A stretch of DNA of 64,000 nucleotides from Korobacter sp963703075 (GCA_963703075.1 OY969786.1:2666001-2730000), one strand, 5' to 3'; counted from the first letter of the stretch, positions 43,353 to 52,182 are shown. A program made the numbers and translations. The notes: a model not told the origin generated them from the letters alone.

Positions 43353-44618
43353 ATGCGCTTCGCAATCGCTGGCTTGGTCGCGGCCCTGATTGCGTCCCGA
43401 AATTTTTTGCTGTTCGTTGCGGTCATCGGGACGATTAGCTCGACGGTATTTTTGTGCATGGCGTTGGTGGCGGGCCTCCGTCATCTGCGTATCTCGCGCC
43501 AAGCGGAAGCGCGCAGCCTTGGCCAAAACGCAAATCTCCCCCCGGTTACCCTCCTCAAACCGCTGCACGGGGCTGAACCTCGGCTCTATGAAAACCTGGA
43601 GAGCTTCTTCCTGCAGGATTATCCGGATTTCGAAATCATTTTCGGCGCGCGCAGTGCCGACAATGCGGCTCTTCTAACCGTGCATGCACTTCGCGCCAAG
43701 TACCCGCAGGTCGAATCAAGGATTGTGATATCGGGAGAGCCGCAGTGGCATAACGCGAAGGTGTTTTCCCTGGACAAGATGATCCACGCCACGCGGAACT
43801 CGCACTTCATCATCACCGATAGCGACGTGGTGGTGAAACCGGATTTTATTCGCAACGTCATTCCCGCTCTTAACGATCCGGCCGTCGGCTGCGTCACGGC
43901 GATGTACAAAGGCATTCCCGCGCCGGAGTTCTGGTCTTCGATCGAGGCGCTGGGAATGTCGGTAGAAATGACCTCCGGCGTCATGGTGGCCGACATGCTC
44001 GAAGGCATGAAGTTCGCGCTGGGGGCGGTAATGGCCGTGCGCAGCGATGCGCTGCGGGCTATCGGCGGGGTTCGCACAACCAGCGAATACTACTCTGACG
44101 ATTTCGTTCTCGGCAATCGGATCGCTGAGGCTGGATACAAGGTTGTGCTCTCGCACGTGAACGTCGGACATGTGCTCACCAGCCGCTCGTTCGCAAAGAC
44201 CTTCGGCGACCAGTTGCGCTGGATGCAGAGCACCCGCCACTCGCGCCCAAAAGGCCACTTCGGCACCGGACTGACGTTCGCTATGCCATTCGGCATTCTT
44301 GGGCTGATCGCCGCTGGTGCCATGGGCCACTGGCCGCTCGGCTGGGCCCTCTTTGCGTGGGCCTGGCTCAATCGCACCTTGCAGAGTGCTCTGATCGGCG
44401 GCATGGTGATTGGCGATCGCCGCGCACTCGCGCTGTGTTGGCTTTATCCTCTTCGCGATTTGATCGGCTTTTTCACCTGGGTGGGGAGTTATGCCAGCAG
44501 CACCTTCGAGTGGCGCGGGGAAATTTACCGCTTTACCCGCGGCGGACGCATCGTCTCCGACCGCCTCTCCTTTCCGGTCGAAGAAGAGCGAGAGCCTGCG
44601 GTCGCGGAAAAGTACTAA
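43353..44618 (+). CDS. Ceramide glucosyltransferase-like protein (GT21/HpnI type), copy 1
   Basis: 421 residues: N-terminal membrane helix (~18-40), a GT-A domain and two to three C-terminal helices. Family motifs are VTLLKPLHGAEPRLYENLESFF (~65), ITDSDVVVKPDF (~142; D-x-D-like), YYSDDFVLGNR (~242) and QLRWMQSTR (~285; Q/RxxRW). Such enzymes add a sugar to a membrane lipid; HpnI members make N-acetylglucosaminyl hopanoid. No other hopanoid gene is in view, so the lipid acceptor is open. It is convergent with a paralogue, 5 bases apart. Confidence 0.85.
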   Translation: MRFAIAGLVAALIASRNFLLFVAVIGTISSTVFLCMALVAGLRHLRISRQAEARSLGQNANLPPVTLLKPLHGAEPRLYENLESFFLQDYPDFEIIFGARSADNAALLTVHALRAKYPQVESRIVISGEPQWHNAKVFSLDKMIHATRNSHFIITDSDVVVKPDFIRNVIPALNDPAVGCVTAMYKGIPAPEFWSSIEALGMSVEMTSGVMVADMLEGMKFALGAVMAVRSDALRAIGGVRTTSEYYSDDFVLGNRIAEAGYKVVLSHVNVGHVLTSRSFAKTFGDQLRWMQSTRHSRPKGHFGTGLTFAMPFGILGLIAAGAMGHWPLGWALFAWAWLNRTLQSALIGGMVIGDRRALALCWLYPLRDLIGFFTWVGSYASSTFEWRGEIYRFTRGGRIVSDRLSFPVEEEREPAVAEKY

Positions 44619-44623
44619 CGTCC

Positions 44624-45781
44624 TCAGTCCTTCCGCAGCAGCTTTCCGTCTCTCAGGGTGAAGGTTTCTCCCCGCCAGTGGATCTCGTCGCCCGCATAGG
44701 TCCAACCCCACAGCAGCATCGCGATAAAGTCCCGAGGCGGAACCAGCCAAAGGTTTCTCCATCCCTGTTTATCCTGCAGCACGGAGGAAGAGAGCGAGAT
44801 CGCCAGCGTAAAACGCGCCAAGGCTACGATCGCCACTAGAATGCAGGCCCACCAAGCGCCCCGCGCCACAATCACGGCCAGCACCGCCCAAGGCAGGCCG
44901 AAGGATAGCAACACACCGAAATACCCGGCTTTGCGCTTGTCCTTGATCGTGCGTCCCCAGCGCAGTTGATGCTTCCAAAAATCGGCAAAAGAATAGTTAG
45001 GGAGGTGCGTCTCGACGACCGTCCGCGCCAGCGCGACTTCGTACCCGGCGCTCACGATGCGTGCTCCGAGTTCGTAGTCATCGGCAAGATAATCGAGCAA
45101 CGGCGTGAATCCGCCGATCCGATCGAGAACCTCTCGCGGGAAGGCCAGCGTGGAACCGAGAGCAAAATGCAGCCCATGCTCGATCTCACGCGCCGCCAGC
45201 ACACCCCCCATAAAATCGGTTGCGATGCCCACCGCCTCCAATTTCGATCCGAATGTAGTTCCTGCGGCGGCCCGATACAAGGCGGTAACGATGCCGACGT
45301 GCGCATCCTTCATGGGGCGCATGACCGCGCGAAGATAGTCCGGGCCCACATGAATGTCGCTGTCGTTCACCAACAAATATCCGTATTGCGCGTGCGGTAG
45401 CATCTCCTGGAGGGTCGCTACCTTGCGATTCGTTCCTGCCGCGGGAGAACATTGCACCAACTTGATCGCTCGCCGAGGGAACTCTTGTTGCAAGCGCCGG
45501 ACGGCCTCAGCGGCGGGATCTTGCAAATCCGCCACGCCGAAAATGAGTTCGTACTCCGGATAATCCTGCACACAGTGGCTGCGGAATGCCTCATCGATGC
45601 CCGGATCCGCACCCTTCAGCGGCTTGAGGATACTCACCGGAGGCGTGTAATCCTCTTGCGGCGCGCTCCGCTGTTCGGCGAGAAAGCGAGACACGCCCCA
45701 TAGGCACAGCGCGTAATAGGCGGTGCCGCTGACCGCGCCCAGCACGGTCACTCCCTCCAGGATGCGGACAACATAGTTCAT
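44624..45781 (-). CDS. Ceramide glucosyltransferase-like protein (GT21/HpnI type), copy 2
   Basis: 385 residues with the same plan as the gene at 43353: N-terminal helix, VSILKPLKGADPGIDEAFRSH, VNDSDIHVGPDYL, YLADDYELGAR and QLRWGRTIK, then C-terminal helices and a closing GDEIHWRGETFTLRDGKL that matches the copy-1 ending (STFEWRGEIYRFTRGG). The two genes face each other and look like an old duplication. Copy 2 has the more standard DSD, DDYELG and QLRWGRT motifs. Confidence 0.85.
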   Translation of the reverse strand: MNYVVRILEGVTVLGAVSGTAYYALCLWGVSRFLAEQRSAPQEDYTPPVSILKPLKGADPGIDEAFRSHCVQDYPEYELIFGVADLQDPAAEAVRRLQQEFPRRAIKLVQCSPAAGTNRKVATLQEMLPHAQYGYLLVNDSDIHVGPDYLRAVMRPMKDAHVGIVTALYRAAAGTTFGSKLEAVGIATDFMGGVLAAREIEHGLHFALGSTLAFPREVLDRIGGFTPLLDYLADDYELGARIVSAGYEVALARTVVETHLPNYSFADFWKHQLRWGRTIKDKRKAGYFGVLLSFGLPWAVLAVIVARGAWWACILVAIVALARFTLAISLSSSVLQDKQGWRNLWLVPPRDFIAMLLWGWTYAGDEIHWRGETFTLRDGKLLRKD

Positions 45782-45869
45782 GGACGTGGCAGATTCAGGG
45801 TACCAGAGACCCTCATTGGCGAAGGGTTCGGCGGGGATTCGGGACTGGTTTGAATTTCAGAGTTGCTGA

Positions 45870-45955
45870 ATGGAGAAACAAAAGCCCTCGCTTCGCGCAC
45901 AAGGCGTCTCCGCAGGGCGGCAGGAAAGAGTTGTCGAGAGACGTCTCGTCCCCGC
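45870..45955 (-). terminator. Structured 3' region after zapA, with probable terminator
   Basis: On the minus strand: CCGC-CCT-GCGG nested between CGTCTC and GAGACG, then a GCC...GGGC hairpin followed by TTTTGTTT (about 45885-45910). This can end the translation/division operon. A 6S RNA gene often lies beside zapA in bacteria; I cannot fold a full 6S here, but the location deserves a covariance-model check. Confidence 0.45.
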
Positions 45956-45965
45956 GTGGGTGAAT

Positions 45966-46295
45966 TTAACCGGCGATGCGCGATTCGGCCAGGATTTCGT
46001 CCAGAGCGCCCGCAAGGTGCGAAGCCCGCTGGCTGAAATCGCCTGAAACCGACTCGTACTTGCGCTTGATCATCAGCAACTCATCAGCGATATTGAGCGC
46101 CGCCAGTACGGCCAGGCGGGTCGAATCGACGGTGGATGCTTGCAAAGCGACTTGCCGGATCTTGGTGTCGACGTACTCCGCGAGCCGGTTAATGTACTCC
46201 GGGTCGGAGCCGCGCAGGTTATAGGCTTGCTCGAAGATCTCAACACGGACGGATCCGTTCGCTTGAGTCAACTGTTTCTCCCTCGTATCTGCCAT
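45966..46295 (-). CDS. zapA: Cell division protein ZapA-like
   Basis: 109 residues. The ZapA core is clear: VRVEIFEQAYNLRGSDPEYINRLAEYVDTKI, then a helix with TRLAVLAALNIADELLMIKRK and a C-terminal coiled coil. ZapA bundles FtsZ filaments at the division ring. I start at ATG 46295; upstream in-frame codons belong to the structured leader. It follows a zapB-like coiled-coil gene and the pheS/pheT genes, a common order in this phylum. Confidence 0.87.
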   Translation of the reverse strand: MADTREKQLTQANGSVRVEIFEQAYNLRGSDPEYINRLAEYVDTKIRQVALQASTVDSTRLAVLAALNIADELLMIKRKYESVSGDFSQRASHLAGALDEILAESRIAG

Positions 46296-46477
46296 CTGTT
46301 GTATCGCGGTCGCCAGACCGATCAACCCGCCGCCTATGCAAGGCTGCGGGCCTCTACTACCTGGATTGGGCCTCGTACTCAAACCAGTGGACCGGACTCG
46401 GTCCACCGAACCAAGAGACCGTCGCGGCTAGCCTTCCGCGACTTGTTGCACTGCTACACCGTTCCAGCCAGCGAGGC
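46296..46477 (-). ncRNA. Structured 182-base spacer between zapB-like and zapA (candidate leader or 6S-like RNA)
   Basis: Two strong stems are visible on the minus strand: GTCGCGG/CCGCGAC (46421-46442) and a 17-pair hairpin with one mismatch, four-base loop (46378-46415; core TGGACCG-AGTC-CGGTCCA). The spacer length is close to that of 6S RNA, whose gene often neighbours zapA. I could not match the 6S central bubble, so the identity is open; a zapA leader is equally possible. Confidence 0.35.
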
Positions 46478-46774
46478 TTATGCCTCGGTCTGGTCAGCCG
46501 CAATCTGCTCAATCTGCTTGAGCATCTTTTCCACGCGGCCACGAACCTCTTCGCGTTCCTTGCGGAGGGTGATCAACTCCTGCCGCGATGTTTCCAGTTC
46601 TTCTTCGCGCGTCTCAAGCTGCTCGCGTAACCGGGAATTATCGCGGTCCACCGCTGCTTTTGCTTCGCGCGCCCCCTTCAGGAGCTCGATCGTACGGTAA
46701 ACCTTTTCCTCCAACGATTGAAAGTCGTTGTCATTTGTAGTCAAAAGCGGAGCTTCTTCGACGTGTGCCGACAT
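46478..46774 (-). CDS. ZapB-like coiled-coil protein
   Basis: 98 residues, almost all one heptad-patterned coiled coil (LEEKVYRTIELLKGAREAK..., then RLREQLETREEELETSRQEL). Short coiled-coil proteins upstream of zapA are often ZapB-like partners that link ZapA to other division factors. The assignment rests on size, coiled coil and position. Confidence 0.65.
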   Translation of the reverse strand: MSAHVEEAPLLTTNDNDFQSLEEKVYRTIELLKGAREAKAAVDRDNSRLREQLETREEELETSRQELITLRKEREEVRGRVEKMLKQIEQIAADQTEA

Positions 46775-46892
46775 GAGCTGCTGAACCTCGGGGGATTTGA
46801 ATGTGCTTCGAGCGCAGTATAGCGCAGAACGCGGGCCTCACAACCACACGTTCCCCATCACGCAACATTTTCTGTGGATTTGCGGAGCGGAA

Positions 46893-48917
46893 TTATGCGC
46901 GCAGAGTTCCGCCCAGCGCTTCGAGTTCTTTTACGATTCGTCCCGACCATCCCGAGACCTCTTCATCACGCAAGGTTCGCTCGGAGGATTGGAACGCCGC
47001 CCGTACGAGGAACGAATACTTCCCGGGCGGAACGCTGCCTCCGCGAAAGATTTCGACCGCGGTAAAGCTGCTGAGTTCCGGAATATTCAACTTCTCGACG
47101 GCCATGCGGACGCGCTCGAAGGTGATCGCATCGTCCAACACGAAGGAGAAGTCGCGCTGCACCGCCGGGTAGCGCGAAACGGCCGTAAAGCGGGGCTGAC
47201 GTAACGCGTGCTGAAACACTCGCTCCAACTGGATCTCGGCCAGGTAGACGTCTTGCTTCAGCTTGCGCGCCGCGGCAACGGAAGGATGTAGTTGCCCAAG
47301 GTACCCAACCGTTTCCCCATCGAGCAGAATCCGCGCCGCGCGGCCGGGATGGTAATAGGCCGGCACCTGGGTGTCGAATTGCAGCGAGCTACACGCGAAT
47401 GCCGCCAGCAGGTCTTCAACATCTCCTTTGAGGTCAAAGAAGTCGACCGTCTTGGCTTTCGTATGAACCGTCGGCTCGATCGCGTTGCCGCTGGCCGCAA
47501 AGCAAAGCCGGCGGCGTTCGTCGAAGCGCTCGCCCAGTTTCTCGAAGACGTCTCCGGACTCGAAGAGGCGCACGTCCGTATTGCCGCGGTTCAGGTTGTA
47601 CTCCATCATGTCGAGCATTCCCGGAACCAGCGAAGTACGCAGGTATCCCTGCTGCTCATTGAGGGGGTTGGCGATCGCCAGCGGTTCTCCTGCGCCGAAC
47701 TGAGCGGCATCTTCCCTGGAAACGAACGTCAGCGAAATGGCCTCGTTGTAGCCGAGGGCCAGCAGGGTTTCCCGAACCTTCGCACGCTTCGCCTCATCCG
47801 GCAACTCAATCACGCCACCGGCGAAGGAGGGCAGGGTGTTCGGGAAATTGTTGAAGCCGTGAATGCGGGCGAGTTCCTCGATGACGTCGATTTCCCGTTC
47901 GACATCAAGCCGCCAGGAAGGAACATGGACAGAGTAGTCGGCTCCGGGCTCCACCACGAAACCAAGACGCCGGAGGATGCGCTCGATCTCCTGCTGCGGG
48001 AGTTCAAGGCCAAGGTGGCGTTTGACTTCGCTGCGCCGTAGCTGGATGACCCTGCGCTCAGGAGTTCGGACGATGGCATCGATTCCCTCCCCTTCCAACT
48101 TACCGCCGGCGGTTTCAAGGATCAGTTCCGCGACACGATCGCAGGCCAGGGGCGTGATGTCGGAATCGGCCCCACGCTCGAAGCGATGCGATGCGTCGGT
48201 ATGCATGCCGAGCCGTTTTGCGGTTTGCCGGATGGTCGCCGGATCGAACCAAGCCGATTCGATCAGCACGTTCTTCGTTTCCTCGGTGATCATCGTCTCG
48301 AAGCCGCCCATGATGCCCGCCAGCGCGATCGGCTTCACGGCATCGGCAATCACCAGGTCCTGCACGGTGAGTTTGCGCTCTTCGCCATCCAGCGTCTTCA
48401 GCGTCTCGCCTTTCCGCGCCTTGCGGACGACGATTTTGCCGCCTTCCAAGGTATCGAGATCGAAGGCATGGGTGGGATGGCCGATCTCGAAGAGCACGTA
48501 ATTGCTGGCATCGGCAATGTTGTTGATCGCGCGCGATCCAAGCAACTCCAGCCGCTCGCCGATCTTCCTGGGCGATGCAGCAATCTTTACCCCCCGAAGG
48601 ATCCTCGCGGTGTAGCGCGGACAGCCCTGCGCATCCTGCAGCTCAATGGCAAACTCCGCCTTCCCTTCCGCCCTTGGCAGCTTGGGCGCGACGGGTTTTA
48701 AGTCGGTGTCGAAGATGGCGGAAGCCTCGCGGGCGACGCCGTAATGATTCATCGCGTCCACCCGGTTGGTCGTCAGGTCCATCTCGTAAATCGTGTGGCC
48801 GTGCTCCTCGACGATCGATTCCACCGCGATCCCGGCATGGGTCAGCGCTTCCGCCAAGTCAGCATCGTTGGCCTTTACTTCGACAAATTCTCGTATCCAG
48901 CTGGGTAAGATTCTCAT
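46893..48917 (-). CDS. pheT: Phenylalanyl-tRNA synthetase beta subunit (lacks N-terminal tRNA-binding domain)
   Basis: 674 residues, versus ~790-800 for the common form. It has the B3/B4 editing domain, the B5 domain, the catalytic-like core and the C-terminal ferredoxin-fold anticodon-binding domain (FTAVSRYPAVQRDFSFVLDD through ERTLRDEEVSGW). The EMAP-type tRNA-binding insert usually at ~40-150 is absent: residues 25-60 run straight from GIAVESI to YEMDLTTNRVDAMNHYGVAREA. The ATG at 48917 begins the normal MRILPSWIREFVE; the frame is open a little upstream. PheS is 450 bases upstream, separated by an opposite-strand gene. Confidence 0.95.
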   Translation of the reverse strand: MRILPSWIREFVEVKANDADLAEALTHAGIAVESIVEEHGHTIYEMDLTTNRVDAMNHYGVAREASAIFDTDLKPVAPKLPRAEGKAEFAIELQDAQGCPRYTARILRGVKIAASPRKIGERLELLGSRAINNIADASNYVLFEIGHPTHAFDLDTLEGGKIVVRKARKGETLKTLDGEERKLTVQDLVIADAVKPIALAGIMGGFETMITEETKNVLIESAWFDPATIRQTAKRLGMHTDASHRFERGADSDITPLACDRVAELILETAGGKLEGEGIDAIVRTPERRVIQLRRSEVKRHLGLELPQQEIERILRRLGFVVEPGADYSVHVPSWRLDVEREIDVIEELARIHGFNNFPNTLPSFAGGVIELPDEAKRAKVRETLLALGYNEAISLTFVSREDAAQFGAGEPLAIANPLNEQQGYLRTSLVPGMLDMMEYNLNRGNTDVRLFESGDVFEKLGERFDERRRLCFAASGNAIEPTVHTKAKTVDFFDLKGDVEDLLAAFACSSLQFDTQVPAYYHPGRAARILLDGETVGYLGQLHPSVAAARKLKQDVYLAEIQLERVFQHALRQPRFTAVSRYPAVQRDFSFVLDDAITFERVRMAVEKLNIPELSSFTAVEIFRGGSVPPGKYSFLVRAAFQSSERTLRDEEVSGWSGRIVKELEALGGTLRA

Positions 48918-49005
48918 TCGCCTTTGTCGCCGTTCTCGCCGTTTGCCGCCATCCAAGTTCAGCGGCTATCATCCTTCAAGCCGTAAATCTGCCGTTTGAG
49001 GGCTT

Positions 49006-49371
49006 ATGTCAACCGTATCCACCGAAATCGCCAAACTGGAAGAACGTCTGCGTGTCGCTGAATTGGGCCCCGACCCAAAAGTCTTTGAAGAGCTGCTCGA
49101 CGACAACATGCTCGTCCTGAACGACGCCGGCGACCCGTTTCTCGCGAAGCCTACGGTGATCGCTGCGCATCAGCCCGGCCGCGCTCCCAAGTTTGTGGAC
49201 GTCGAAATCACCGACCTCCATGTCGTCGATCACGGCCAAGCCGCGACCGTCACCTGCCGGGGCAATTACAAGACCGCAGACTCGAGCTTCTCCCTGAAGG
49301 TCATGCGCGTCTGGCTGAAGAAGAATGACGGCTGGAAAATCATCGCCGGCACCGTCTCGCAACCGAAGTAG
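49006..49371 (+). CDS. NTF2-like / DUF4440-type small protein
   Basis: 121 residues in the cone-shaped NTF2-like fold pattern: N-terminal helix (IAKLEERLRVAEL), NMLVLNDAGDPFLAKPTVIAAH, then strands ending in VMRVWLKKNDGWKIIAGTVSQ, which is typical of the SnoaL/DUF4440 group. Function cannot be read from such folds. It sits on the opposite strand between pheS and pheT, and its stop abuts the pheS stop with no spacer. Confidence 0.82.
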   Translation: MSTVSTEIAKLEERLRVAELGPDPKVFEELLDDNMLVLNDAGDPFLAKPTVIAAHQPGRAPKFVDVEITDLHVVDHGQAATVTCRGNYKTADSSFSLKVMRVWLKKNDGWKIIAGTVSQPK

Positions 49372-50481
49372 CTACGCGAACTGCTCCAGGAACCGCACGT
49401 CGCCGAGATAAAACTTGGCGATCTCGTCGACCCCGTATTTCAGAATCGCAATGCGCTCCACCCCCATGCCGAAGGCAAATCCGCTGACCTTCGCCGGGTC
49501 GTAGCCGCTGTCCTTCACGAACTCGAAGACATTCGGATCGACCATGCCACAACCAAGCAACTCGATCCAGCCGCTGAACTTGCAGGTTCGACAGCCTTTG
49601 CCGCCGCAGAAAATGCAGCTCACCTGCATGTCGGCGCTGGGTTCAGTGAACGGGAAGAACGACGGATAGAACCGCGTTTTTACCGATGATCCGAACAGGC
49701 TTTTGAAGGCGTGATCCAGCGTGCCCTTCAAATCGCTGAAGGTAATGTTCGTATCTACGCACAGCCCCTCGACCTGGTGGAAGACCGGCGAGTGGGTGGC
49801 GTCGAGCGCGTCGTTACGGTGCACTTTGCCGGGGATAATGATCCGCACCGGCGGCTTCACCTTCTCCATGGTGCGAATCTGTACTGGCGAGGTGTGGGTG
49901 CGCATCAGCAATCGGTCGCGTTGCGCCTTGCCTTCCTGGCCGGCGATAAACAGCGTGTCCTGGGTGTCGCGCGCCGGGTGGTTCGGCGGAAAGTTCAGCG
50001 ATTCGAAGTTGTAGTAATCGGTTTCGACCTCGGGACCTTCGCCGATGGAGTAGCCCATCGCTTTGAAGACCGCGACGATCTCATCCATCACCCGCAAGAC
50101 GGGATGCTTGACGCCCAGCGGACGCCGATTGCCGGGCAGCGTTACATCAATGCGCTCGGTGATAAGCCGCGCGGAAGACGTCTGGGTCTGCACCCTTGCT
50201 TCAGCCGCATCCACTGCGGCCTCAATCCTGGATTTGACTTCGTTCACCCGCTGGCCGACCTCGCGCTTCTGTTCTTTCGGGGCGGTCTTCAGCCACTCGG
50301 CGATCTGCATCAGCACGCCGCTCTTGCGGCTCATCCAGCGATCGCGAAAGACTCTCCAGTCGTTTTCGCTGGAGAGCTTTGCCGCTTCCTGGTCCAGCGC
50401 CGTCAGCAAGTCGCGGACAGCGGCATCCAGCGCTGCCGGCGAGTAGTCTTCGAGTTTTGGAACGGAATACAGATCAGCCAT
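49372..50481 (-). CDS. pheS: Phenylalanyl-tRNA synthetase alpha subunit
   Basis: 369 residues: N-terminal coiled coil (~1-95), then the class II catalytic core with HPARDTQDTLF, motif 2 FHQVEGLCVD and motif 3 GFAFGMGVERIAILKYGVDEI. A Cys-rich insert (CIFCGGKGCRTCKFSGW) could bind zinc, as in some other PheS proteins. Attaches Phe to tRNA-Phe together with PheT. ATG at 50481 gives MADLYSVPKL; a start five codons upstream is possible. Confidence 0.95.
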   Translation of the reverse strand: MADLYSVPKLEDYSPAALDAAVRDLLTALDQEAAKLSSENDWRVFRDRWMSRKSGVLMQIAEWLKTAPKEQKREVGQRVNEVKSRIEAAVDAAEARVQTQTSSARLITERIDVTLPGNRRPLGVKHPVLRVMDEIVAVFKAMGYSIGEGPEVETDYYNFESLNFPPNHPARDTQDTLFIAGQEGKAQRDRLLMRTHTSPVQIRTMEKVKPPVRIIIPGKVHRNDALDATHSPVFHQVEGLCVDTNITFSDLKGTLDHAFKSLFGSSVKTRFYPSFFPFTEPSADMQVSCIFCGGKGCRTCKFSGWIELLGCGMVDPNVFEFVKDSGYDPAKVSGFAFGMGVERIAILKYGVDEIAKFYLGDVRFLEQFA

Positions 50482-50597
50482 AAGTTTCTGTCGCATACGA
50501 TAATGGGCGGCCGTAACGGCCGCCCATGCGAATAATGTGGGTTCTTATGCGGGCGGCGACTACCGGGGTCCCCGGCAGCTCCCGCTGCTGGGGTGGC

Positions 50598-50969
50598 CTA
50601 CGCGGCTGCGGTCGTGGTGGAAACGGCTTTCGCCTGCTCCGCCAGGATCGTAAACGCTGCCGGATCGTGGATTGCGATCTCGCTCAACATCTTGCGATCG
50701 AGTTCCACGCCGGCCTTCTTGAGGCCGCTGATAAATCGGCTATAGCTCAAGCCATTCAGCTTGGCCGCTGCGCCGATACGCACAATCCAGATCGAGCGGT
50801 ACTGGCGCTTCTTCTGCTTGCGGCCGGTGTAGGCGAACTTCAGCGCGCGCTCAACTGACTCTTTGGCTGAACGGTATAACTTTGATTTTGTGAGGTAATA
50901 GCCACTTGCGCGCTCTAAGATCTTCTTCCGCTTAGCGCGCCGCTTAGTTCCACGTTTTACGCGAGGCAT
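50598..50969 (-). CDS. rplT: 50S ribosomal protein L20
   Basis: 123 residues, with the basic N-terminal extension (PRVKRGTKRRAKRKKIL) and the conserved RQYRSIWIVRIGAAAKLNGLSYSRFISGLKKAGVELDRK core split across the globular domain. Third gene of the infC-rpmI-rplT operon. L20 represses this operon in E. coli and others, so the 142-base spacer upstream could carry its binding site. Confidence 0.98.
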   Translation of the reverse strand: MPRVKRGTKRRAKRKKILERASGYYLTKSKLYRSAKESVERALKFAYTGRKQKKRQYRSIWIVRIGAAAKLNGLSYSRFISGLKKAGVELDRKMLSEIAIHDPAAFTILAEQAKAVSTTTAAA

Positions 50970-51111
50970 TGCAGCTCCTTTTTGCTTTCTTTTTGCGGCT
51001 GGCGGTCAAGAGTTACCGTTTCGCTCGCTTGGTTAGCCCGCAACTCCCGGCCGTGGTGACAGCTCTCGGGAACTTCCGTCTCGGGCCTTCAGAACTTCTC
51101 TGGTCCTGAAG

Positions 51112-51306
51112 TTAGTAAGGGATCATCCGCTTAATCTTCGGAGTATCCGCCTTGCTCACCAAACCTTCCATATCAAAATGGCGCTTTTTCTTGGTCGATT
51201 TCGAAGTCAGGATGTGGCGTTTAAAAGCCTTGCTGCGCTTTACCTTGCCCGTCGCTGTCTTCTTAAACCGCTTTGCGGCGCCGCTATGTGTCTTCAGTTT
51301 CGGCAT
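51112..51306 (-). CDS. rpmI: 50S ribosomal protein L35
   Basis: 64 residues, full length for L35: begins PKLKTHSGAAKRFKKTATGKV and ends DTPKIKRMIPY. Lies between infC and rplT in the standard order. Confidence 0.97.
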   Translation of the reverse strand: MPKLKTHSGAAKRFKKTATGKVKRSKAFKRHILTSKSTKKKRHFDMEGLVSKADTPKIKRMIPY

Positions 51307-51437
51307 AATTTCCCAAGCTCTTTCAGCGGGTCTACCGCCTTCCGAGCGTCCTTACTATTTAAACACGAGAGTAGCTTTCCCGCCTAATGCGGAGGCACCC
51401 TCAAACCGTTGATTGCAACGGAGAACGCGGTGAATCG

Positions 51438-52034
51438 CTACCCTTGCCGCTCTTGCGGGGCGGCCTGCGGCTTGGGTTGCGCCGGCGCGGCTTGCGGCCT
51501 GGGTGGCTTCTGAACCTGCTGTCCCTTCGGGGGCGCGAGAATCAGGTGCAACGTATTGCCTTCCTGCCGGGGCCGGAACTCCACGATCGCTTTGTCGCCC
51601 AAATCTTTGATCAACCGCTCGAGAATCTCACGGCCCAGTCCTTGGCGCGTCATTTCGCGTCCGCGGAAGAAAATGGTGGCCTTCACCTTGTCCCCTTCAT
51701 CGAGGAACCGCAGCACATGGTTCTTCTTGGTCTGGTAATCATGTTCATCCACGTTGATGCGGAACTTAACTTCCTTCACCGTGATGACATGCTGATGTTT
51801 CTTGGCCTCGCGCTCGCGCTTTTCCTGCTGATACATGAACTTCCCAAAATCCATGATGCGGCAGACAGGCGGCTGTGCGGTGGGGGAAACCTCTACCAGG
51901 TCCAGGTTCTTCTCTTTGGCAAGCTTGAGCGCTTCGAAGGGAGGCATGATGCCCAGCTGATTTCCTTCATCATCGATCACGCGCAACTCGCGTGCCCGAA
52001 TGCGATCATTGGTGCGGACAAAACGCTTATCGAT
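51438..52034 (-). CDS. infC: Translation initiation factor IF-3, with ATC start codon
   Basis: 198 residues when begun at ATC (52034-52032): I-DKRFVRTNDRIRARELRVIDDEG, which supplies the expected N-terminal domain (NDRIRA.E.RVID is the family hallmark). GGAGG lies 5 bases upstream. The nearest conventional start (TTG at 51986) would cut off that conserved part and has no ribosome binding site. Rare AUU/AUC/AUA starts on infC are known and let IF-3 limit its own synthesis. The C-terminal tail after ~180 is Pro/Gln/Ala-rich (KPPRPQAAPAQPKPQ), an extra not found in short IF-3s. Confidence 0.93.
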   Translation of the reverse strand: MDKRFVRTNDRIRARELRVIDDEGNQLGIMPPFEALKLAKEKNLDLVEVSPTAQPPVCRIMDFGKFMYQQEKREREAKKHQHVITVKEVKFRINVDEHDYQTKKNHVLRFLDEGDKVKATIFFRGREMTRQGLGREILERLIKDLGDKAIVEFRPRQEGNTLHLILAPPKGQQVQKPPRPQAAPAQPKPQAAPQERQG

Positions 52035-52140
52035 ACAGTCCTCCAGGACAATAAAATGCTAGGAAAGTATACCATGCAGCGGCCAACTGCCGAGCATTGC
52101 CCGACGCGGCAAATCCTGTGCACATCGGCATTTCAGAGAA

Positions 52141-52167
52141 AAAGAGGCGCACTCGATGCGCCTCTTT
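52141..52167 (-). terminator. Rho-independent terminator after ilvE
   Basis: Perfect 11-bp stem AAAGAGGCGCA/TGCGCCTCTTT with a 5-base loop; on the minus strand TTTTTCTCT follows. It begins 16 bases after the ilvE stop and insulates infC, whose promoter must lie between here and 52034. Confidence 0.88.
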
Positions 52168-52182
52168 CCCGCTCAATCAGGT

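Noticed and set aside
46417..46442. 4.5S (signal recognition particle) RNA
   Set aside because: The GGAAGG resemblance is short and the conserved GCAGC tetraloop-proximal motif is missing.
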